DNA of 64,000 bases from DASRAJ01 sp035638255 (GTDB lineage Bacteria; Bacteroidota; Bacteroidia; Chitinophagales; UBA10324). Location: positions 18,641 through 82,640 of the forward strand of contig DASRAJ010000002.1 in NCBI GenBank assembly GCA_035638255.1. The letters are read 5' to 3'. Position 1 is the first letter of the stretch, and each line of letters begins with the position of its first letter. Below are positions 9,186-15,322 of this stretch, one piece after another. Position numbers and translations under genes: made by a program. Under the pieces are notes generated by a model. The model searched no databases. It was not told the origin of the DNA and saw only the letters and a program-made list of their open reading frames with translations.

Positions 9186-10463
9186 ATGCTTTTGAATCAC
9201 CGCCATTTTCTTTTCTTTTTAGCAATATCATTTCTAATTAATGTTCCGATGGCATTCTCACAAAGGGAATTTCTGGTCACTCTCAACTATACGAATGCCA
9301 ATTACAATATCATTGACAGTATTCCAGGTGTGATGTGGATTTTAGACGGAACATCGGCCTTCGATGAAAATCATCACCTCTATTTTTTTGAAGGAAATAA
9401 CACGGGAATTTCGCCTTGGTATTTATACGCTGTGAATGCAATTACAGGACAAACAGTACATCGAAATAAATTGTTAGTGAATGGTGATAGCTCTGGAAGT
9501 ATTCTTGAATTAGCATTTAACAATCAAACCGGTTTGCTAAATGGTATTTATCTCAATAACATTCTTGGCACTGCCGATTTTGTTTCTATTGTTCCTGAAT
9601 CGGGAGCAGTTACAGTACTGAATCCTATTCCTGATTTTAACGGTATAGGCGTGTGCAGTTCGACCTTTGATCAGAATCATCATCGCTATATTTTTGAAGG
9701 ATATTTATCTGGTGAAAGAAGTAGGATTATCAGTATTGACGCCAATAACGGTGAGATTGTTTCAAGCCCTGAAGTAACACCGTATCCTGTTCATGGATAT
9801 AGCCCTTCGTCATTATTTTACAACAATGATGACAACAAATTATATGGTTTCTATCAGGATGATGGAACATTTAATTGGGATTCAATAAATATTACTACTG
9901 CGGCTGCAAACTTGATCGCTGATATACCAGAACTAGCCGGCATTACTGGACCCCCGAAATTTAAAGCGCTTGACGAAAGAGATCATCGCTTTATTTTTCT
10001 AGGGTTAGATCACGCTTCGGATTACCGCTTATATTCAATTGATTTCAGAAATGGAAATATATTATCTGATCCAGTATATCCTTATGCTACCAATGCGGTT
10101 GATCAGGAAAACGTGATTGAGTTGATTTATGATAATAAGATTAATCAGTTGTATGCTTTGCATTGGGGACCAGAGCCAACTTCTGTTCTTCCATCTGTAC
10201 TGAATGATTGTGTAGAGATTCGTGACGTGAAGGTGTTTCCAAATCCATTTGCAAGTGAAGCGATCATTGATCTGACAAAAGAAATTCCTGATGTTACCAT
10301 TACATTGTATGATGTGTTAGGCAGGCGATTATTATCTGGAAACTATCACAACGTTTCGGAAATTAAATTGAAAAAAGGTTCTCTTCCGCAGAGCATTTGT
10401 TTTCTCACCATTGAGTGTAATGGACATTTAGCCGGAACCATTCCGATCAACATTGAAGAGTAA
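9186..10463 (+). CDS. Secreted protein with T9SS C-terminal sorting domain
   Basis: A 425-residue exported protein. An N-terminal signal peptide of about 25 residues ends near AFSQ. Repeated segments with FDQNHHRYIFEG / DERDHRFIFLG patterns suggest a beta-propeller-like body. From about residue 345 a type IX secretion sorting domain appears (VKVFPNPFASEA ... LYDVLGRRLL). It would be carried across the outer membrane by the T9SS. It stands alone on the plus strand, convergent with rtcB, between two copies of the rtcB 3' end. Ligand or activity unknown. Confidence 0.85.
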   Translation: MLLNHRHFLFFLAISFLINVPMAFSQREFLVTLNYTNANYNIIDSIPGVMWILDGTSAFDENHHLYFFEGNNTGISPWYLYAVNAITGQTVHRNKLLVNGDSSGSILELAFNNQTGLLNGIYLNNILGTADFVSIVPESGAVTVLNPIPDFNGIGVCSSTFDQNHHRYIFEGYLSGERSRIISIDANNGEIVSSPEVTPYPVHGYSPSSLFYNNDDNKLYGFYQDDGTFNWDSINITTAAANLIADIPELAGITGPPKFKALDERDHRFIFLGLDHASDYRLYSIDFRNGNILSDPVYPYATNAVDQENVIELIYDNKINQLYALHWGPEPTSVLPSVLNDCVEIRDVKVFPNPFASEAIIDLTKEIPDVTITLYDVLGRRLLSGNYHNVSEIKLKKGSLPQSICFLTIECNGHLAGTIPINIEE

Positions 10464-10476
10464 ATGTGCCAACTCC

Positions 10477-11901
10477 TCAAGCCATCCTCACAATCTTCGG
10501 ATGAAAAATTCCTTCGATGTTCACCAGCTCCTGCTGTGATTGCATTACATCATTAATATTTTTGTAAGCCATCGGCGCTTCATCGAGGCCACCACCAATC
10601 AGCGTTACAGCATGCTGATGCAAAACATCTTTCAGCATTTTGTCAGTGACGAAATTCTTCGCAGCAGTACGCGACATTTTTCTTCCTGCACCATGTGATG
10701 CAGAATTGATGGAAGAATTTTCTCCTGCTCCGCTTACCACAAACCCGGGATCAATCATAGAGCCGGGAATAATTCCAAGCACACCTTTCCCTGCAGGTGT
10801 TGCGCCCTTGCGATGAACTATCACTTCTCTCCCTTCATGGATTTCTTTCCATGCGAAGTTGTGGTGATTCTCTACTATGGAAAGCGGCTGAGCACTGAGC
10901 GATCTCGCAACTTTTTTATGAATCTGGTGATGACATGCAGAAGCATAATCACCGGCAAGGTTCATGGCGAGCCAGTATTCCTGTCCTTCTTCAGAATCAA
11001 GATCGAGCCATGCAAGATGTTTTGCGATGCCGGGAAGTTTGCATTTCTCCATCGCAACTCTTGTGTAATAGTTTGCGATAGTAGCGCCCAATCCGCGTGA
11101 ACCGGAATGTGAAAGCAAGGCGAGATATTTTCCGGCAGAAGGCAAGACCTCCGAGGTTTTTTTTGAAACCTCGGAGGTCTCATAGGTGTCAGGAATTTCT
11201 ATAATGCCGAATTCGACGAAATGATTTCCCGAACCGGATGAACCAATTTGTTTTCCCGCTTTGCCATGAAGTGATTTTACAATCGGAATTTCATAAAACT
11301 CTTTTCGCGCAAGCACTTCATCATCCATCGGATTCTTGAATTCACCACCTGCACCGAATAAAGTTTCGCGGTGCAATACACTCTTCAGCCGTTCAGGATC
11401 TTGTTCCGTCATTGAGGAAGGCAAATCGAAAATGCTCAGGCACATTCTGCATCCGATGTCAACACCAACGCCATAAGGAATCACTGCATTCTCTGTTGCG
11501 AGCACACCACCGATGGGCAAACCATATCCCTGGTGCGCATCGGGCATGAGAGCGCCGGCAACAGTGATCGGAAGCTTCATCGCAATTTCCATTTGGTTGA
11601 TGGCGCCTGCTTCAATGTACTCTGCTCCGAACACAGCGTACTCTTTCCTTTTGGTGTTCAAAGAAATCTCATCATACTTCGGTCGCTTTTCGTCCAGCAA
11701 TACCGAAGCGATCTTGTTGAGCACAGCATCATCCATGAAGGATTCAGGCTTCTCCAAAACCTGTGACAAAATTCTTTTCGCTTCGCCATCGGATGCATGC
11801 TTGTAATAGTCATGCATGACTTTGATAGCAACACCGATCACCCTGTTCTCAGGATAACCAAGCTTTCTTAAATCCTTTCCTCTTAAGTGTAACTTTCCCA
11901 T
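10477..11901 (-). CDS. rtcB: RtcB-family RNA ligase (3'-phosphate / 5'-OH joining)
   Basis: A 474-residue RtcB. It joins RNA 2',3'-cyclic phosphate or 3'-phosphate ends to 5'-OH ends using GTP and Mn2+. Visible motifs: DIGCRM with metal-binding Cys151, GSGNHFVEFG, LSHSGSRG, VHRKGATPAGKG, and SHGAGRKMSR with His403, the expected guanylylation residue. Residues 241-253 are encoded by a palindromic repeat inserted in frame (11145-11180), an unusual loop insertion. It is the last gene of the minus-strand RNA-repair run (Ro60, basic protein, RNA array, RNA ligase, TPR, RtcB). A 25-codon duplicate of its 3' end lies 1.3 kb downstream. Confidence 0.95.
   Translation of the reverse strand: MGKLHLRGKDLRKLGYPENRVIGVAIKVMHDYYKHASDGEAKRILSQVLEKPESFMDDAVLNKIASVLLDEKRPKYDEISLNTKRKEYAVFGAEYIEAGAINQMEIAMKLPITVAGALMPDAHQGYGLPIGGVLATENAVIPYGVGVDIGCRMCLSIFDLPSSMTEQDPERLKSVLHRETLFGAGGEFKNPMDDEVLARKEFYEIPIVKSLHGKAGKQIGSSGSGNHFVEFGIIEIPDTYETSEVSKKTSEVLPSAGKYLALLSHSGSRGLGATIANYYTRVAMEKCKLPGIAKHLAWLDLDSEEGQEYWLAMNLAGDYASACHHQIHKKVARSLSAQPLSIVENHHNFAWKEIHEGREVIVHRKGATPAGKGVLGIIPGSMIDPGFVVSGAGENSSINSASHGAGRKMSRTAAKNFVTDKMLKDVLHQHAVTLIGGGLDEAPMAYKNINDVMQSQQELVNIEGIFHPKIVRMA
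11145..11180. repeat. Palindromic repeat inside rtcB coding sequence
   Basis: Two 15-base arms, AGACCTCCGAGGTTT and AAACCTCGGAGGTCT, are exact reverse complements around a 6-base spacer. The element sits in frame in rtcB and encodes a low-complexity TSEVSKKTSEV loop. The arm sequence is of a type usually found between genes in Bacteroidota. Confidence 0.85.
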
Positions 11902-11948
11902 TGTTCTAAAATTAAAATTCTGTTTTTAAAAAGAACGCCTCACCATTT

Positions 11949-12021
11949 GTCATTGCGAGCGAAGCGAAGCAATCTCCTCGGAAAGAGAGGGGATTGCTTC
12001 GGGCTGCGCCCTCGCAATGAC
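11949..12021. repeat. Intergenic palindromic repeat (GTCATTGCGAG type)
   Basis: GTCATTGCGAG at the left is complemented by CTCGCAATGAC at the right, with inner arms GAAGCAATC/GATTGCTTC, giving a long hairpin between the TPR gene and rtcB. This is a widespread intergenic repeat type. It may lower read-through from the TPR gene into rtcB. Confidence 0.8.
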
Positions 12022-12043
12022 GCTTTGAGGTGACGGTTCATTT

Positions 12044-12577
12044 TTATTTGTGTGCTTCTAAAAGTGCTTCTCCTGATTTTGATGCTTCAAAACGCTTAAG
12101 CTGTTCTCTCACTCGCTTCAGGTTCATTTTCAGTTCATCCGTCTCATATGCAATGAATGCATGCTTAAGAGCCATTTGATAGTGATCATGCGCTTCTTCA
12201 AGCCTATTGTTCTTTTCACGCGACTTGCCGAGAATGCTATAAAGGAAAAATCTGCTCACTCCCCTTACCTTCATTCCATTCTCCGCCACACTCTTCAGCT
12301 TTCCTGAATGATTCATCTCATTCAGCATGCAGGCATAGCTGTAATAGGTGAGTGGATATTCCGGTGCAAACTTCAATGCGAGCTTAAAGTGATCTTCTGC
12401 CTGCTCGTAATAATTCAATCTCGCCCAGTAAATCCATCCCAGCCTGAAGTGTGCCGGACCAAAGCCCGGCTCTTTCTCCAAAACTTCTTCCAGCAATCGC
12501 TTACCCAAAACATACTTGTCGTAGTAAAACATCCGGTCAACTTTCAGAAGCACTTCTTCATAATCGTAGTAAATCAT
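12044..12577 (-). CDS. TPR-repeat protein
   Basis: A 177-residue soluble helical protein with tetratricopeptide-like units (FGPAHFRLGWIYWARLNYYEQAEDHFKLAL; LTYYSYACML; a third at NNRLEEAHDHYQMALKHAF). TPRs mediate protein-protein contacts. It lies between the RNA ligase gene and rtcB on the same strand and could be an adaptor for RNA-repair proteins, though nothing in the sequence shows that directly. Confidence 0.75.
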   Translation of the reverse strand: MIYYDYEEVLLKVDRMFYYDKYVLGKRLLEEVLEKEPGFGPAHFRLGWIYWARLNYYEQAEDHFKLALKFAPEYPLTYYSYACMLNEMNHSGKLKSVAENGMKVRGVSRFFLYSILGKSREKNNRLEEAHDHYQMALKHAFIAYETDELKMNLKRVREQLKRFEASKSGEALLEAHK

Positions 12578-12877
12578 TTTGATTGATTTTTTTATTGATG
12601 AAAAAAAAGTGCCTGATCATTCAATGAAGAATGACGTCATGGACTTCGCCACGATGATGACTTCAGAAGTTTTGTTAGTACACGCATGGTAATTATGTTT
12701 TAGTTGGCCGGGTAAGAGTTAAAAATCACGATTCACGATTCACGTAATACGATTCACAATACGCACAACTCGATTCCCATTTTCAATTTTCTAATTTCTA
12801 ATTTCAATTTTCATTACAGGTAAAGTTTGGGGAATTAGTGGATAATCTCTTTCAATCATCCAGTGATCAACCAAAGT
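12578..12877. other. 300-bp intergenic region with low-complexity direct repeats
   Basis: Holds short tandem variants of ATTCACGATTCACG and an AT-rich CAATTTTCTAATTTC tract. No convincing gene. The region separates the RNA ligase and TPR genes, which are co-oriented. Confidence 0.6.
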
Positions 12878-13870
12878 TCATTCCCCATACTTCAACAAGA
12901 ATTCAGGATTGATAGCTTTGAAACTCACCCGGCCCATCACGTCTGTTTTTTCAGTCAAAGGACGAATCACTATTCCTTCCGCCCAGCTTTCATTTCGTAA
13001 CTGCGAACGCAGAGTCGCTTTGCTTACGAGGTCATGGATTCCGTTTTCCAATTTGTAATCGTCACTGATCAGCGGAACAGTTTTCAAATCCAATTCTTTC
13101 ATGAGCGAAATAAATTTTTCGAAACCGAAATATTCATAACGATCAATGTCGAATGCATTGAAGAAGAAAACAGCTTGTCCTTTCAGCTTGTATTTGTTCC
13201 CCTGGATTCCTTCGCCGATAATTTCTCCCTGCAAAGCGATGTTCATGTTGAGTGAACGCAGCTTGTTTTCCAGATCCAGTTCGCGTGCAACTTTCCACAA
13301 AGAATTTCTTTCATCCTCAATCAAATTCAATTTTCGTGAACACACATTAAACGCTCCGTCTTTGAAAAAATAAGTTGCAGAACTCCCATCTAACTTCTCA
13401 GTGACAAAGCAAGTTTCACCTGCATACTTGTTGAGCATCTCCTGCAATACCTGCACCCGCGTTTCATCCGTCTTGGGTATGAAAGACGGAAATGGTCCCT
13501 TCGCCACTCCTGCAAGATTTGCCGGAATTGGCGGCTCGTATTTTATGATGCCGAGCGCTTCGGTCACATCTGCATCTTCTTCAACTTTTACTTCGTCAGG
13601 AAGTATAGAAAGCGGAAAACAAATGCCTTGTGAAATCTGTCCGCGCAAGCGCACAGTACGAATGCGCATGCCACGGGGCTTGAGAAATTCGAACTCAGGC
13701 TTGTCGGGCATCAGCGAATCAATTTCACAATAGACACACAAGTCGCCCGCAGCGAATTCATTTTTCTTCACCACCAATTCCCAACCGAGTACAGTTGCTT
13801 TTTCAATGGCATCGGCTCCCTCGATGTTTTCCAGCGACTTTATGCGCTGGATGCTTGCTAACTTTCTCAT
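12878..13870 (-). CDS. RNA ligase, DRB0094 (Rnl5-like) family
   Basis: A 330-residue ATP-dependent RNA ligase. Residues 1-120 form the OB-like N-terminal domain typical of the DRB0094 family. The nucleotidyltransferase domain follows: motif I EKLDGSS with adenylylated Lys159, motif III LQGEIIGEGIQGN (from 213), motif IV EGIVIRP (298-304), and motif V SFKAIN (316-321). Such ligases join 5'-phosphate to 3'-OH ends, complementing RtcB chemistry. It lies directly downstream of the tRNA-like array, separated from it by a perfect 30-bp palindrome, and is co-oriented with Ro60 and rtcB. Confidence 0.92.
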   Translation of the reverse strand: MRKLASIQRIKSLENIEGADAIEKATVLGWELVVKKNEFAAGDLCVYCEIDSLMPDKPEFEFLKPRGMRIRTVRLRGQISQGICFPLSILPDEVKVEEDADVTEALGIIKYEPPIPANLAGVAKGPFPSFIPKTDETRVQVLQEMLNKYAGETCFVTEKLDGSSATYFFKDGAFNVCSRKLNLIEDERNSLWKVARELDLENKLRSLNMNIALQGEIIGEGIQGNKYKLKGQAVFFFNAFDIDRYEYFGFEKFISLMKELDLKTVPLISDDYKLENGIHDLVSKATLRSQLRNESWAEGIVIRPLTEKTDVMGRVSFKAINPEFLLKYGE

Positions 13871-13881
13871 GGTTTAAAATT

Positions 13882-13911
13882 GCGATTCGCGATACGCGTA
13901 TCGCGAATCGC
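13882..13911. repeat. Perfect 30-bp palindrome between RNA ligase gene and RNA array
   Basis: Fifteen bases (GCGATTCGCGATACG) followed immediately by their exact reverse complement. A related imperfect copy is at 14071-14106, between tRNAs B and C. It could separate the array from the ligase mRNA as a processing or pause hairpin; it lacks a T-tract, so it is not a canonical terminator. Confidence 0.85.
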
Positions 13912-13918
13912 GATTTAG

Positions 13919-13990
13919 GTGAAGTACGGGACTCGAACCCGCATCTACAGGCGCCACAAACCTGCGTGTTACCATTACACCAACTTCAAC
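13919..13990 (-). tRNA. Array element A: tRNA-His(GTG)-like
   Basis: A 72-nt cloverleaf. Acceptor pairs TGAAGT/ACTTCA plus an extra 5' G as expected for tRNA-His, a D-arm with GTGT/ACAC, anticodon arm CAGGT-TTGTGGC-GCCTG with GTG at 13955-13957, and T-arm GCGGG-TTCGAGT-CCCGT. One acceptor mismatch, and no encoded CCA. It is the last member of the array, four bases from element B. Confidence 0.8.
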
Positions 13991-13993
13991 GAT

Positions 13994-14063
13994 GGTCAGG
14001 AAGGATTCGAACCTTCATCATTCTGATTCGTATTCAGAGTCTTTTCCGGTTAAGGTACTGACC
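13994..14063 (-). tRNA. Array element B: tRNA-Arg(ACG)-like
   Basis: A 70-nt cloverleaf: acceptor GGTCAG/CTGACC (the seventh pair mismatched), a weak three-pair D-stem, anticodon arm TCTGA-ATACGAA-TCAGA with ACG at 14029-14031, T-arm GAAGG-TTCGAAT-CCTTC. No encoded CCA. The reduced D-arm is unlike a housekeeping tRNA-Arg. Confidence 0.78.
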
Positions 14064-14070
14064 AAAATTT

Positions 14071-14106
14071 TCGATTCGCGATACGCGTACCGCGATTCGC
14101 GATTTT
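14071..14106. repeat. Imperfect palindrome related to that at 13882
   Basis: GATTCGCGATACGCGTACCG then CGATTCGCGATTTTT, a degraded copy of the 30-bp palindrome flanking element A. The rest of the B-C spacer (14107-14170) is AT-rich with short GCCTACTGCC repeats. Confidence 0.6.
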
Positions 14107-14170
14107 TGATTGTTGTTTCATTTCTTCTTTTTTGCCTACTGCCTATTGCCTACTGCCAACTTTTTTACGC

Positions 14171-14242
14171 GGTGCCTGCGGGATTCGAACCCGCACCCTT
14201 CTGATAGACAATCAGACATTCTGGTCGTTGAACTAAAGCACC
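14171..14242 (-). tRNA. Array element C: tRNA-Asp(GTC)-like
   Basis: A 72-nt cloverleaf: acceptor GGTGCTT/AGGCACC with one G-U pair, D-arm TTC/GAA, anticodon arm TCTGA-TTGTCTA-TCAGA with GTC at 14207-14209, T-arm GCGGG-TTCGAAT-CCCGC. No encoded CCA. The best-formed standard tRNA of the array. Confidence 0.85.
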
Positions 14243-14345
14243 AAATTGATTTTCGATTTTTGATTGACTATTGACTATTCACCATTCACTTTTTTCCATT
14301 TTATCGCTTTCATTTGCCAACTGCGAATTGCCAACTGCTTACCGT

Positions 14346-14417
14346 ATTCCGTGGGGGAATTGAACCCTCCATCATCAGATTGAAATTCTGATATCCTGCC
14401 CATTAGACGAACGGAAT
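14346..14417 (-). tRNA. Array element D: tRNA-Glu(TTC)-like
   Basis: A 72-nt cloverleaf: perfect seven-pair acceptor ATTCCGT/ACGGAAT, Glu-typical CGTCTAATGGGCAGGAT D-arm region, anticodon arm TCAGA-ATTTCAA-TCTGA with TTC at 14382-14384, T-arm GAGGG-TTCAATT-CCCCC with one mismatch. No encoded CCA. Only three bases separate it from element E. Confidence 0.85.
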
Positions 14418-14420
14418 ATT

Positions 14421-14554
14421 TTGAAAGGGCAACTATCGAAAAGAGAGAAAGCGCTCTGCCATTTGAGCTATCCCGATTTGCACCAGGAGCTGGATTCGAA
14501 CCAACAACCACTCGATCTTAAGTCGAAGTATCTCTTCTCTACGGCACCTCTCAA
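14421..14554 (-). ncRNA. Array element E: Y RNA-like stem enclosing a permuted tRNA-Leu(TAA) module
   Basis: A 134-nt RNA. The outer stem TTGAGAGG pairs with CCTTTCAA, then TGCCGTA faces GATAGTTGC, then GAGAAGAG pairs with CTCTTTTC. Inside, a tRNA appears in permuted order: anticodon arm TTCGA-CTTAAGA-TCGAG (TAA at 14518-14520), T-arm GTTGG-TTCGAAT-CCAGC, 3' acceptor strand TCCTGGT (14482-14488), a four-base linker, 5' acceptor strand ATCGGGA (14471-14477), then a complete D-arm GCTC-AAATGGCA-GAGC. The acceptor strands pair over seven positions with two G-U. The break lies between tRNA positions 26 and 27. Confidence 0.82.
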
Positions 14555-14558
14555 TTTT

Positions 14559-14713
14559 TTGAAAGGGTAAAAAGCGAACAGAGTGTCTTTTTATTCCTGA
14601 GCTACATCCCCATTAAAATTTTTTGTGGAGATGGCAAGAGTTGAACCTGCGACCTTCCCGATATATATCGGGACGCTCTAACCGAAGTATCTCTGATCTA
14701 CGACACCTTTCAA
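14559..14713 (-). ncRNA. Array element F: Y RNA-like stem enclosing a permuted tRNA opened in the D-loop
   Basis: A 155-nt RNA. Outer stem TTGAAAGG/CCTTTCAA, then TGTCGTA opposite GCTTTTTAC, then GATCAGAG/CTCTGTTC with one mismatch. The interior reads GGTTAGAGC (3' half of a D-arm), an anticodon-arm palindrome CCCGATATATATCGGG with a nonstandard 6- or 8-nt loop, T-arm GCAGG-TTCAACT-CTTGC, 3' acceptor CATCTCC (14627-14633), a 15-nt linker, 5' acceptor GGGGATG (14605-14611), then TAGCTCAG, the first half of the D-arm. Acceptor strands pair over seven positions. The tRNA is thus circularly permuted in the D-loop. Confidence 0.82.
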
Positions 14714-14744
14714 TTTCATTTTTAATTTTTTGCTGAAGAAAAAT

Positions 14745-14847
14745 TTGAAAGAGTAACAGGCAACAAGAGACTCCCCATCTTGAAATGGGACATAGGACGT
14801 ATCCTACGTTTCCAACCGAAGTAGCTCTTGCTTACGACATCTTTCAA
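14745..14847 (-). ncRNA. Array element G: Y RNA-like RNA with two internal hairpins
   Basis: A 103-nt RNA. Outer stem TTGAAAGA/TCTTTCAA (8 pairs), conserved TGTCGTA facing GCCTGTTAC, inner stem AGCAAGAG/CTCTTGTT, then TACTTCG. ACTTC pairs with GGAGT and encloses hairpin ACGTAGGA-TACG-TCCTATGT and a T-arm-like hairpin CCCA-TTTCAAGA-TGGG. No acceptor strands remain. Confidence 0.78.
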
Positions 14848-14868
14848 GGCTTTCACAGCAGAAAAAAG

Positions 14869-14962
14869 TTAAGGAGTAACAGGCAACAAGAGACTTCGGG
14901 TTTCGAACCCGCTGCCTTTCGGCGTTGCCAGACGAAGTAACTCTTGTTTACGACATCCTTAA
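14869..14962 (-). ncRNA. Array element H: Y RNA-like RNA retaining a T-arm
   Basis: A 94-nt RNA. Outer stem TTAAGGA/TCCTTAA, TGTCGTA facing GCCTGTTAC, inner stem AACAAGAG/CTCTTGTT (perfect), then ACTTCG pairing with CGAAGT. Inside are hairpin GCC-GAAA-GGC and a clear T-arm CGGG-TTCGAAA-CCCG. It looks like a tRNA fragment held by the shared stem. Confidence 0.8.
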
Positions 14963-14974
14963 TTTCTTAAAGAA

Positions 14975-15065
14975 CCATTGAGTTACAATTCAACAAGAGA
15001 CTTTTTCATGACGGCTTCAATAACCGCCATGAGCACGAAGTAACTCTCGTTTACGACATCAATGG
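14975..15065 (-). ncRNA. Array element I: minimal Y RNA-like stem-loop
   Basis: A 91-nt RNA. Outer stem CCATTGA/TCAATGG, TGTCGTA facing GAATTGTAAC, inner stem AACGAGAG/CTCTTGTT with one G-U, then TTACTTCG. The interior is a single long hairpin, CATGGCGGT / GCCGTCATG. The outer stem sequence differs from the other elements while pairing is kept, which is compensatory change. Confidence 0.78.
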
Positions 15066-15099
15066 ATAATCGTCAATCAATTTTCAAAGAACAATTTGT

Positions 15100-15295
15100 G
15101 ACCCTGCCGGGATTCGAACCCGGAATTCCCTTTCAGGACAGCATGGCTATAAATGCGCTTCCCTACTAATGCCTTTGCAAGTTTCGGTGCAACTGCAAAT
15201 TCTGCTCATCACTTCGCACAGAAATGACGAGATCATCCACACACTCCACGGCTGCTCAACGTTTGCCGCAGCTTTGCCTTTTAAGCTACAGAGTC
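15100..15295 (-). ncRNA. Array element J: 196-nt tRNA-like RNA with a large insert in place of the anticodon arm
   Basis: Both ends are those of a tRNA in normal order: acceptor GACTCTG (15289-15295) pairs with CAGGGTC (15100-15106) over seven positions with one G-U, then TA, D-arm GCTT-AAAAGGCA-AAGC, and T-arm CCGGG-TTCGAAT-CCCGG near the 3' end. About 130 nt between D- and T-arm fold into several hairpins, including CTCGTCATT/AGTGATGAG and TTTGCAGTT/AAC-T-TGCAAA, instead of one 17-nt anticodon arm. After the acceptor comes ACA rather than CCA. It is the first array element, 28 bases after the basic-protein gene. Confidence 0.7.
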
Positions 15296-15322
15296 ATTTC
15301 ATTTTTTTTGTTTGATAAGGTC

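Noticed and set aside
14275..14511. Protein-coding ORF of 78 residues on the minus strand inside the array
   Set aside because: It overlaps tRNA elements D and E, whose paired arms explain the sequence.
15100..15295. tmRNA
   Set aside because: It has tRNA ends in normal order but no tag open reading frame and no tmRNA 5'/3' signature; length is also too short.
13915..15300. CRISPR array, because of many repeated short motifs
   Set aside because: Repeat units are structured RNAs with paired ends and variable spacing, no fixed repeat-spacer pattern, and no cas genes.
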